Source of the DNA: Actinomycetota bacterium
GTDB taxonomy: Bacteria > Actinomycetota > Thermoleophilia > Miltoncostaeales > Miltoncostaeaceae
Reading direction: 5' to 3'
NCBI GenBank assembly: GCA_947475125.1
Contig: CANJMX010000046.1
Span: forward strand, 1 to 10,041
DNA length: 10,041 nt
The position numbers were made by a program, and so were the translations under genes. Below are positions 1 to 6,011 of the stretch, in pieces (the stretch's first letter is position 1; each line of letters starts with the position of its first letter). The notes under the pieces are model-generated. The model ran no database searches. It was not told the DNA's origin and saw only the letters and a list, made by a program, of their open reading frames with translations.

Positions 1-195
1 AATATCCTCATCGAGGAGCTTGAGCTCGGTGTGCGTTCGTACAACTGCCTGAAGCGCGTGGGCGTTGAGACCATCGGCGACCTCATCTCGAAGAGCGAGG
101 ATGACCTTGCGGCCATCCCGAACTTCGGCAAGAAGAGCGTCGAGGAGGTCAAGGAGAACCTTGCCCGCCACGGTCTCGCGCTTCGCGACGACTGA
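1..195 (+). CDS. rpoA: RNA polymerase subunit alpha, C-terminal domain (partial, 5' end outside window)
   Basis: Reading frame 1 is open from the first base to a TGA at 193-195 and gives the last 64 residues of the RNA polymerase alpha subunit. The segment is the alpha C-terminal domain. It contains the pattern LELGVRSYNCLKR followed by the helix-hairpin-helix-like IPNFGKKSVEEVKENL, which is the part that contacts UP-element DNA and activators. The family is about 310-340 residues long, so most of the gene, with the assembly domain, lies upstream of the window. The 28-nt gap to rplQ and the known rpoA-rplQ order support a single ribosomal-protein transcript. Identification is firm because the alpha-CTD sequence is highly conserved. 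Confidence 0.96.
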   Translation, partial: NILIEELELGVRSYNCLKRVGVETIGDLISKSEDDLAAIPNFGKKSVEEVKENLARHGLALRDD

Positions 196-223
196 CCGCA
201 CCAACCAGTAACCGGAGACTCAG

Positions 224-607
224 ATGCGACACCGCAACCGCGGACCCAAGCTTAATCGTGACAGCGCACATCGCTCGGCGATGGCGGCCAACATGGCCAT
301 CGCGCTGCTTGAGCATGGGCGCATCCAGACCACCGCGGCCAAGGCCAAGCTGGCCCGCCAGACGGCAGAGCGCGCGATCACCCTCGGCAAGCAGGGCACG
401 CTGCACGCCCGCCGTCAGGCCATCGCGTTGCTCCGCAACAAGCCCATCACGTACCGCCTGTTCAACGAGATCGCTCCCGTATTCAAGGACATTCCCGGTG
501 GCTATACGCGGGTGATCAAGCTTGGTCCGCGCCAGGGCGATGCCGCTCCGATGGTGCTGCTTGAGCTCTCGCGTCCGGTACCGAGCTCGTCCGAAGTAGC
601 CGCATGA
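224..607 (+). CDS. rplQ: 50S ribosomal protein L17 (bL17)
   Basis: This 127-residue protein begins with MRHRNRGPKLNRDSAHR, the characteristic L17 N-terminus. LLEHGRIQTTAAKAK and the IAPVFKDIPGGYTRVIKLGPRQGDAA block follow, all typical of bL17. It is a structural protein of the large ribosomal subunit near the exit-tunnel side. The ATG at 224 follows a GGAG at about 213-216, an acceptable Shine-Dalgarno. Length matches the short bL17 form; the C-terminus lacks the long acidic tail seen in some actinobacteria. It follows rpoA directly, the standard order. Its TGA stop overlaps the ATG of the next gene by four bases (ATGA, 604-607), so the two are probably translationally coupled. Confidence 0.97.
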   Translation: MRHRNRGPKLNRDSAHRSAMAANMAIALLEHGRIQTTAAKAKLARQTAERAITLGKQGTLHARRQAIALLRNKPITYRLFNEIAPVFKDIPGGYTRVIKLGPRQGDAAPMVLLELSRPVPSSSEVAA

Positions 608-1341
608 CCCTTCGCACCCGCGCATCCATCGGTCTTGGGGCCATCGCCGTGGGCCTCGGTGCGATCGCCGTGGCCTCCCCGGCCGTGGCCACGCAGGCCG
701 GCTCGCCGGCCGAGGTCACGGGCATCGTGGCGGCGGTCAACGCATGGACCACGCAGACACAGGGCTACACGTTTTCCGAGTACTCCGTGGGCAACATCGC
801 GGTGAGCTCGGTGAACCCGTCGTACGCCCGGGCCCAGATCATCCCGACGGCCCAGTACCGCAGCCAGATTTCCACGCAGTGGGTCATCCTCTACGGGGCC
901 GGCTCGCAGTGGACGGTCGTGGATGGCGGCGTCAACTTCTGCGACAACGTCGGTGGCGTGCCCGTCGCGGTGGTCAGCGACCTGTTCCCCACGGGACAGC
1001 AGTGCGGTCCGACCTCGAACAAGTACACGATCGCATCGGCGAGCAACGGGGGCTACAGCTTCCGTCTGCAGGCGCAGCGCGGGACCGGCTCCAAGAACAA
1101 GTGGGCATCGGTCTACGTGCAGCTCAACACGTCGTCGGGCATCAAGGTGACCGAGCGCCGCGTGGGTCCGGTCAACGGATACGCCTGGTCGGTCATCACC
1201 CAGAAGGGGAGCGGCTACGTCACGCTCAACGCCCAGAACCAGTGGGCGCTTGCGCAGGTGTACCAGTCGCCCGGCACGCTGTACGACGTGTTCCCGTTCC
1301 GCGTGACGGCCTTCGGCCTGTCGCCGACGAACTACAACTAG
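604..1341 (+). CDS. Putative exported protein of unknown function, coupled to rplQ
   Basis: I do not recognise this 245-residue protein. Residues 1-29 form a clear Sec signal peptide: basic Arg4 and Arg6, then a hydrophobic Ala/Ile/Gly/Val stretch, then an Ala-Val-Ala cleavage site near residue 29. The mature part is rich in Ser, Thr, Gln, Tyr and Trp, with only two cysteines (Cys113 and Cys134) that could form a disulfide outside the cell. Around residues 72-113 there is an alternating hydrophobic pattern ending in QWTVVDGGVNFC, as in small beta-rich secreted domains. Residues 150-235 look like a second beta-rich half (WASVYVQLN, YAWSVITQKG). No transmembrane segment follows the signal. The ATG overlaps the rplQ stop (ATGA) and has only a weak upstream purine run, so translation likely depends on reinitiation after L17. 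The truA start follows after 10 nt. That it is real is supported by the signal peptide and operon fit; its function is unknown. Confidence 0.82.
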   Translation: MTLRTRASIGLGAIAVGLGAIAVASPAVATQAGSPAEVTGIVAAVNAWTTQTQGYTFSEYSVGNIAVSSVNPSYARAQIIPTAQYRSQISTQWVILYGAGSQWTVVDGGVNFCDNVGGVPVAVVSDLFPTGQQCGPTSNKYTIASASNGGYSFRLQAQRGTGSKNKWASVYVQLNTSSGIKVTERRVGPVNGYAWSVITQKGSGYVTLNAQNQWALAQVYQSPGTLYDVFPFRVTAFGLSPTNYN

Positions 1342-1351
1342 CCCGCGTGCG

Positions 1352-2095
1352 GTGACCGCGCTCCGTCTCGACATCGAGTACGACGGCGCGGCGTTTCTGG
1401 GCTGGGCTGAGCAGCCCGGCGAGAGAACTGTCGAGGGTGTCCTCAGGGATGCCCTCGATGTTATTTTCAGGTCGCGCCCGGGCATTCGCGTGGCGGGCCG
1501 CACCGACTCCGGCGTTCATGCCAGCGGCCAGGTGGCGAGCATCGTGGTGCCGGATGGTCTCGCCGAGGCCGAGCCGGTGCGCCTTCGCCGGTCGCTCGCG
1601 GGGTTGTTGCCCCAGGACGTGGCGGTGCGGAACGTGACGGTGATGCCGGATGGCTTCGACGCGCGCGGAGACGCCACTTCACGTGTGTACGACTATCGCT
1701 TGCTGGTGGGACCACCCTCGCCGCTTCGCCGCCATCGCACCCTTCGTCATCTCGGCAGGCCGCTCGACAGAGCCGCCCTCGATGCATGCGCAGCGATGGC
1801 TGTGGGGCAGCACGACTTCCGGGCCTTCACCCCGACCGAGACCAACCACACGTTCTTCCACCGCACCATGATCGAGTGTGCGTGGCGCGACGACGGCGAC
1901 GAGTGGGTGTTGCGGCTCGAGGCCAACGCCTTCCTGCGTCACATGGTTCGCGTGCTGGTGGGCACCATGCTCGAGTGCGGGCGGGGGCGACGCGATACGG
2001 AATCGTTCCGGGCCCTGCTGGAGGGCACGCCGCGGAGTGATGCCGGCATCACGGCGCCGCCGCATGGGCTCACGCTGGTGGCTGTTCGGTACTGA
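1352..2095 (+). CDS. truA: tRNA pseudouridine(38-40) synthase TruA
   Basis: This 247-residue protein belongs to the TruA family, which converts uridines 38-40 in the tRNA anticodon arm to pseudouridine. The N-terminal LDIEYDGAAFLGWAEQP and the catalytic-loop motif GRTDSGVHA (residues 49-57, catalytic Asp52) are diagnostic. Further conserved blocks are VYDYRLLVG, the GQHDFRAFT region and FLRHMVRVLVGTMLECGRG near the C-terminus. The length is near the family norm. The GTG at 1352 is chosen because it places the family N-terminus correctly. No Shine-Dalgarno is visible, and the gene starts only 10 nt after the preceding stop, so it is probably read by coupled translation from the rpoA-rplQ transcript. 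TruA directly after rplQ is a common bacterial arrangement; here a secreted-protein gene is inserted between them. Confidence 0.96.
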   Translation: MTALRLDIEYDGAAFLGWAEQPGERTVEGVLRDALDVIFRSRPGIRVAGRTDSGVHASGQVASIVVPDGLAEAEPVRLRRSLAGLLPQDVAVRNVTVMPDGFDARGDATSRVYDYRLLVGPPSPLRRHRTLRHLGRPLDRAALDACAAMAVGQHDFRAFTPTETNHTFFHRTMIECAWRDDGDEWVLRLEANAFLRHMVRVLVGTMLECGRGRRDTESFRALLEGTPRSDAGITAPPHGLTLVAVRY

Positions 2096-2128
2096 GGGGG
2101 CCGCGCTCGCTCCTCTTGGGGTCCGCCT

Positions 2129-2260
2129 GGACGCCCCGGGCGCGCAGTGTCCCCGTCGGTCGCGAATCGGAAGCGCGAGGCAACCAGGGCGTTGCCCTGA
2201 TGGCCATGGCGTCGTTTCGTCTTCCCGACGGGGACACTCCGCCCCCGTGGCTCATGTTGG
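2129..2260 (+). repeat. Structured intergenic repeat, copy 1 (132 bp)
   Basis: This unit recurs at 2304-2435 with no gaps and only three substitutions. It has imperfect inverted ends. Positions 2146-2159 (AGTGTCCCCGTCGG) pair perfectly over 14 bp with 2225-2238, and pairing continues outward, with mismatches, to about 2133/2251. Inside the stem are two smaller hairpins: 2160-2164 with 2174-2178 (5 bp), and 2185-2190 with 2194-2199 (CAGGGC/GCCCTG, loop GTT). A transcript could fold into a branched structure. No T-run follows the stem, so it is not a standard intrinsic terminator. It could be a dispersed palindromic element (REP/BIME-like or MITE-like), a mobile relic or a structured RNA; the sequence alone does not decide. 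Confidence 0.9.
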
Positions 2261-2303
2261 GCATTGGGGGTCGGGTGCTTCTCGGGTCGTGCTCGCTCCT
2301 TCC

Positions 2304-2435
2304 GGACGCCCCGGGCGCGCAGTGTCCCCGTCGGTCGCGAATCGGAAGCGCGAGGCAACCAGGGCGTTGCCCTGATGGCCATGGCGTCGTTTCGTCTTCC
2401 CGGCGGGGGCACTCCGCCCCTGTGGCTCATGTTGG
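2304..2435 (+). repeat. Structured intergenic repeat, copy 2 (132 bp)
   Basis: This is the second full copy, 175 bp downstream of the first. It differs at 2403 (G for A at 2228), 2409 (G for A at 2234) and 2421 (T for C at 2246). All three changes lie in the 3' arm of the long stem. Each turns a Watson-Crick pair into a G-U pair in a plus-strand transcript (with U2331, U2325 and G2313 respectively), so the fold is kept. The loop and inner hairpins are unchanged. The tandem placement suggests local duplication rather than two independent insertions. Confidence 0.9.
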
Positions 2436-2442
2436 GGGGCAT

Positions 2443-2482
2443 CCATGGCGCTGTTTTGACGGGGGGCACTCCGCGCCGGTGG
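2443..2482 (+). repeat. Degraded third fragment of the same repeat (3' end only)
   Basis: CCATGGCG at 2443-2450, a short T-rich bridge and then GGGGGGCACTCCGCGCCGGTGG align with the last part of the full copies (CCATGGCG, TCGTTT, CGGGGGCACTCCGCCCC, GTGG). The alignment needs a few gaps and substitutions. The 5' arm of the stem is absent, so this fragment cannot form the long hairpin. It ends 16 nt before the surE start codon. The match is partial and judged by eye. Confidence 0.6.
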
Positions 2483-2483
2483 G

Positions 2484-2489
2484 TACCAT
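2484..2489 (+). promoter_or_regulatory. Candidate -10 element for a nearly leaderless surE transcript
   Basis: TACCAT fits the actinobacterial TANNNT -10 pattern and would place transcription start near 2496, about 3 nt before the surE GTG at 2499. No Shine-Dalgarno is visible before this GTG, which fits a leaderless or nearly leaderless message. The only -35-like sequence, TTGACG at 2456-2461, is 22 nt away, too far for a standard promoter. Evidence is weak. Confidence 0.25.
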
Positions 2490-2498
2490 CGGTGACCA

Positions 2499-3302
2499 GT
2501 GAGGATTCTCGTGACCAACGACGACGGCGTGGATGCTCCGGGACTCCTCGCGCTGAAGCAGGCCGTGGATTCCCTCGGTGAGGTATTCGTGATCGCGCCG
2601 GATACCAATCGCAGCGCGATCGGTCGTGGCATCACCATTCACGATCCTCTTGTGGTGGACGAGGTGGAGATCGGGGACGGCACGAAGGCCTTCGCCATCA
2701 GTGGTACGCCTGTTGACTGCGTGCGGCTCGGGGCGCTCGGGCTCATCGGCGCTCCCCCCGATGTGGTGGTGAGCGGGGCCAACCTCGGGCTGAACCTCGG
2801 TGACGACGTGACGTACTCGGGCACCGTTGCTGCAGCGCTTGAAGGCGTGATGCTTGGGATTCCCGCGATTGCCGTAAGCCAGGACGCGCTCGGTGGGGGG
2901 AGTGGCCCGGGGCTCGCATATGACTTCTCGGCCGTCACCGCGTTCGCCGCCAGGTTGGTGCCGTTTGCGTGCCAGCGGCGGTTCCCGCGTCACGTCATCT
3001 TCAACGTGAATGGGCCCGGCATATCGCCTGCTGAGATCACGGGTGCGAAGGTGACGCGCTTGGGGCGGCGCGTATATGACGACACCCTCACGCTCGAGGG
3101 TGAATCCGGATCAAAGAAGCACTACCGCATCTACGGCGAGCCAATGAGTCATGACCAGCAGCCCGGTACCGACCTCTCGGCCATCGACGATGGCCTGGTG
3201 TCGGTGACCCCTCTGCACTTCGACCTCACCGACATCGATGGGATGGACGAGATGCAGCGCTGGGAGATCGACGGGCTCCTCGACGACGCCGGAGTGCACT
3301 GA
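2499..3302 (+). CDS. surE: 5'/3'-nucleotidase SurE
   Basis: This 267-residue protein is SurE, a metal-dependent phosphatase that dephosphorylates nucleoside 5'- and 3'-monophosphates and in some species short polyphosphate. The N-terminal MRILVTNDDGVDAPG carries the metal ligands Asp8 and Asp9. Ser39 lies in NRSAIGRGITI and Asn95 in SGANLGLNLG; together these complete the SurE metal site. The ISGTPVDCV and SGTVAAALEG blocks are also typical. The GTG at 2499 gives exactly the expected N-terminus, so this start is secure despite the missing Shine-Dalgarno. It heads a compact run with the HAD gene (4 nt gap) and ligA. SurE is often involved in nucleotide salvage and stationary-phase survival. 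The gene begins right after the repeat cluster, which may therefore affect its expression. Confidence 0.96.
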   Translation: MRILVTNDDGVDAPGLLALKQAVDSLGEVFVIAPDTNRSAIGRGITIHDPLVVDEVEIGDGTKAFAISGTPVDCVRLGALGLIGAPPDVVVSGANLGLNLGDDVTYSGTVAAALEGVMLGIPAIAVSQDALGGGSGPGLAYDFSAVTAFAARLVPFACQRRFPRHVIFNVNGPGISPAEITGAKVTRLGRRVYDDTLTLEGESGSKKHYRIYGEPMSHDQQPGTDLSAIDDGLVSVTPLHFDLTDIDGMDEMQRWEIDGLLDDAGVH

Positions 3303-3306
3303 GGCC

Positions 3307-3963
3307 ATGCCACCGCGGTTCGGCACGGTCCTGTTCGATCTCGATGGCACGGTGGTGGACACCGTCGCGCTCATCCGTGAGTCGCACCGGCATGCCGTAC
3401 GCACCGTGCTGGGGCTTGATCTGTCCGATGATGAATTGACGGCGAACGTCGGCCGGCCGCTCATCGACCAGATGCGGGCATTTTCCGACGAGCACGCCGA
3501 CGCGCTGCTGGCAGCGCAGCGATCCTGGAACCACGCACACACCGCCGATCTCATCGCGTCGTATCCGGGAATGGACGATCTGCTGCAGCGCTTGCATGAG
3601 GCCGGATGCCGCATCGGCATCGTCACGTCGAAGAGCCGTCCAACCGTCGATCTCGCGTTCGAAGCGCTGCCGGAGATCGCGCGGTATCTGGACGACGTTG
3701 TGGGTCTGGAGGACTGCAAAACCCACAAGCCCGGCCCGGAGCCGGTGCGTGTGGCCCTGGAGCACCTGAATGGCCTCCCCGGCGATGCCTGCTACGTGGG
3801 TGATGCCCCGTTTGATATCGCCGCGGGCAATGCTGCCGGCGTTGCGACAATCGGGGTGACCTGGGGTTTCTTCGATCGGGCCGCGCTCGATGCCGAGCAC
3901 CCTGACTTCGTGGTGGACGACATCCCGGCACTGGACGCGCTGCTTCTGGGAGGCGGATCGTGA
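3307..3963 (+). CDS. HAD-family phosphatase (phosphoglycolate phosphatase/PpaX-like)
   Basis: This 218-residue protein is a haloacid-dehalogenase-superfamily phosphatase with a helical cap (subfamily IA). Motif I is LFDLDGTVVDT with nucleophile Asp11 and acid/base Asp13. Motif II is IVTSKS (Thr107-Ser108). The conserved Lys141 lies in THKPGPEP. Motif IV is VGDAPFDI (Asp166, Asp170). The cap lies between motif I and about residue 85. The pattern resembles phosphoglycolate phosphatase or pyrophosphatase PpaX, but substrate cannot be read from sequence. I chose ATG 3307 over an in-frame upstream ATG at 3238 because the latter lies inside surE and adds residues unlike the family. A GAGG at 3301-3304 precedes the chosen start. 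Its stop overlaps the ligA start by 4 nt (GTGA), indicating co-translation. Confidence 0.92.
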   Translation: MPPRFGTVLFDLDGTVVDTVALIRESHRHAVRTVLGLDLSDDELTANVGRPLIDQMRAFSDEHADALLAAQRSWNHAHTADLIASYPGMDDLLQRLHEAGCRIGIVTSKSRPTVDLAFEALPEIARYLDDVVGLEDCKTHKPGPEPVRVALEHLNGLPGDACYVGDAPFDIAAGNAAGVATIGVTWGFFDRAALDAEHPDFVVDDIPALDALLLGGGS

Positions 3964-6011
3964 GCGATGCCCAGCGCGCAGACGAACTGCGTGGGCTCAT
4001 CCGTGACGCCGCGCACCAGTACTACGTGCTGGACGATCCTGCAGTGGATGATGCGGTGTACGACGACTGGTTGCGCGAGCTTGAGGCGATCGAGGTGGCT
4101 CACCCCGACCTGGTGACCCCCGACTCTCCCACGCAACGGGTGGGTGCCGGCCCCGCGGCGGGTTTCGAGTCGCACTCCCACGATCAGCCCATGCTGAGTC
4201 TGGCCAACGCCCGGGGGGAGGAGGAGCTGCTCGAGTGGAACACCCGCCTGGGGTCGGTGCTGGCGCAGGAGGGTCTCGCCGGCACCGCTGTGCAGTTTGT
4301 TGTGGAGCCCAAGATCGATGGGCTCGCCATCTCGCTCACCTATGAGGATGGCCAGTTGGTGGTGGGCGCAACGCGCGGCGACGGCACGGTGGGTGAGGAC
4401 GTGACCGCCAACATCCGCACCATCCAGTCCGTTCCGCTAGTGCTGCGGCCCCAGGCGGGCACGCCGCCGCGTCGTGTGGAGGTGCGGGGTGAGGTGTACC
4501 TCCCGCTCGAGGCCTTTGCGCAGTTCAACGAGGTCCGGGCGGCCGAGGGGCTGCCGACATTCGCAAACCCACGCAACGCTGCGGCCGGCAGCCTGCGGCA
4601 GCTCGACCCACGGCTCACGGCAGAGCGGCCGCTGTCGGCGTGGTTCTACGCGGTGGGTGCCAGCGATGGCCTGCACGTTGAGGCCCAGACCGATGTGCTC
4701 ACATGGCTGGGTGACGCCGGGTTTGCGGTAAACCCTCTCATCGAGGTTGTCGACGACATCACTGCCGCGGCTGCCGCGTGCGCCCGGTGGGAGGAGCGTC
4801 GTGGCGATATCGACTACGACATCGATGGGGCCGTGGTGAAGGTGAACTCCCTCGAGCAGCAGCGCCGCCTGGGCGCGGTGGCCCGTGCCCCGCGCTGGGC
4901 CATTGCGTACAAGTTCGCCCCCACCACGGCGACCACGCTGCTGAAGGCCATCAATATCAATGTCGGCCGCACCGGGGCCATCATTCCGTGGGCCGAGCTT
5001 GAGCCGGTGCACGTGGGTGGGGTCACCGTGCAGCACGCCACGCTGCACAACCAGGACGACCTCGCGCGCAAGGACCTGCGCATCGGTGACACGGTGGTTG
5101 TGCAGCGCGCCGGCGACGTCATCCCCCAGGTGGTGTCGGCGCTCACCCAGCGGCGGACAGGTGACGAAGTGCCGTTCGTCCTGCCCACAGAGTGTCCGTC
5201 ATGCGGCACCACGCTGGTGCGGCCCGAGGATGAAGTGATGTGGCGGTGCCCCAACCGCTCGTGCCCCGATCAACTGGTGCAGAGCGTTATTCACTTTGCG
5301 TCGCGCGGATGCATGGACATCGAGGGGCTCGGCGACAAGACCGTCGCGAAGTTGTTCGAGGTGGGGCTTGTGGGCAACGTGGCCGATATCTACGACATCA
5401 CTTCGGAGCAGCTCATCCCACTCGAGGGATTCAAGGATCAGAGCGCGGCGAACCTGGTGGCGGGCATCTCCGCGTCGCGTGAGCGCCCATGGCCGCGGGT
5501 CATCAATGCACTCGGCATCCGGCACGTGGGGGAAGTGACGGCCAGCTCCATTGCCCTCGTCGCGCCATCACTCGATGCCCTGCTGGCGGCGTCGCCCAAC
5601 GACCTTGCCCGTGCTGAGGGGGTTGGTCCCGTGGTGGCCGAGGCGGTCACGGAGTTTCTGTCGAGTGATGACAACCGGGCCATGCTTGAGCGCCTGCGGA
5701 CGGCTGGCCTGACCGTGGAGATGGACGTACCCGACGGGCCGATGGATGGCCCGCTCACCGGATGCACGGTGGTGGTGACCGGAGGGCTGGACGCCTTTAG
5801 CCGTGATGAGGCCAAGCGGGCCATCGTGGCCGCAGGGGGAAAATCGACCGATTCGGTGTCGAAGAAGACCACGTTCGTGGTGGCGGGGCGTGATCCGGGA
5901 AGCAAGGTTGCCAAAGCGGAGTCGGCCGGGGTACCCGTGATCGACGAACTCAGCTTTCAGCGGGTGCTGGCGGGGGACGATCCCCTGCCGGAGCGGCAGG
6001 CCGGGGTCTAG
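3960..6011 (+). CDS. ligA: NAD+-dependent DNA ligase LigA
   Basis: This 683-residue protein is a full-length bacterial DNA ligase that seals nicks in replication and repair using NAD+. The Ia domain near the start (YYVLDDPAVDDAVYD) binds NAD+. The adenylation motif VEPKIDG has the nucleophile Lys118. Other nucleotidyltransferase motifs include TRGDGTVGEDVT (138-149), EVRGEVY (174-180), FANPRNAAAGSLRQLD (201-216) and DIDGAVVKV (287-295). The OB fold follows (VGRTGAIIP, ATLHNQDD). The zinc finger uses Cys412, Cys415, Cys430 and Cys435. A helix-hairpin-helix region (about 450-570) and a BRCT domain (about 595-675) complete the standard order. GTG 3960 is preceded by GGGAGG at 3949-3954, a good Shine-Dalgarno. 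All expected catalytic and metal residues are present. The stop shares a CTAG with that of the convergent dacB-like gene. Confidence 0.98.
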   Translation: MSDAQRADELRGLIRDAAHQYYVLDDPAVDDAVYDDWLRELEAIEVAHPDLVTPDSPTQRVGAGPAAGFESHSHDQPMLSLANARGEEELLEWNTRLGSVLAQEGLAGTAVQFVVEPKIDGLAISLTYEDGQLVVGATRGDGTVGEDVTANIRTIQSVPLVLRPQAGTPPRRVEVRGEVYLPLEAFAQFNEVRAAEGLPTFANPRNAAAGSLRQLDPRLTAERPLSAWFYAVGASDGLHVEAQTDVLTWLGDAGFAVNPLIEVVDDITAAAAACARWEERRGDIDYDIDGAVVKVNSLEQQRRLGAVARAPRWAIAYKFAPTTATTLLKAININVGRTGAIIPWAELEPVHVGGVTVQHATLHNQDDLARKDLRIGDTVVVQRAGDVIPQVVSALTQRRTGDEVPFVLPTECPSCGTTLVRPEDEVMWRCPNRSCPDQLVQSVIHFASRGCMDIEGLGDKTVAKLFEVGLVGNVADIYDITSEQLIPLEGFKDQSAANLVAGISASRERPWPRVINALGIRHVGEVTASSIALVAPSLDALLAASPNDLARAEGVGPVVAEAVTEFLSSDDNRAMLERLRTAGLTVEMDVPDGPMDGPLTGCTVVVTGGLDAFSRDEAKRAIVAAGGKSTDSVSKKTTFVVAGRDPGSKVAKAESAGVPVIDELSFQRVLAGDDPLPERQAGV

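Larger units (their letters stand above)
2096..2498 (+). other. Gene-free interval between truA and surE filled mostly by repeats
   Basis: No convincing protein is encoded in this 403-bp gap. Open frames cross it on both strands only because the DNA is GC-rich and stops are rare; none has a family signature. The gap contains two long repeat copies, a degraded third fragment, a short spacer (2261-2303) and the immediate upstream region of surE. The two copies are 175 bp apart, which is not a multiple of three. A single frame would therefore read them in different phases, which argues against a repeated peptide. Homology between the copies extends upstream as a shared GCTCGCTCCT (2105-2114 and 2291-2300), with an 11-nt length difference before the core. 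Confidence 0.85.

Noticed and set aside
502..1503. A 333-codon minus-strand open frame opposite rplQ, the exported protein and truA
   Set aside because: It is antisense to three supported genes, arginine-rich and low in family-like pattern, as expected from GC-rich DNA. The plus-strand genes carry motifs and signals.
2129..2260. Insertion sequence or transposase relic
   Set aside because: The imperfect inverted ends could suggest a MITE. However, no transposase coding and no clear target-site duplication are visible, so I report it only as a repeat.
2129..2435. CRISPR array
   Set aside because: There are only two long (132-bp) copies with one short spacer and no cas genes. The unit size and inner hairpins do not fit CRISPR repeats.
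2070..2638. Open frames on both strands crossing the truA-surE repeats, giving repeated peptides
   Set aside because: The repeat spacing of 175 bp shifts the frame between copies, and the copy differences favour RNA pairing rather than codon conservation. The frames reflect scarcity of stops.
3238..3306. Upstream ATG extending the HAD phosphatase by 23 residues
   Set aside because: The extension lies inside surE and adds residues with no match to the HAD N-terminus, while ATG 3307 has a purine-rich site and the expected start.
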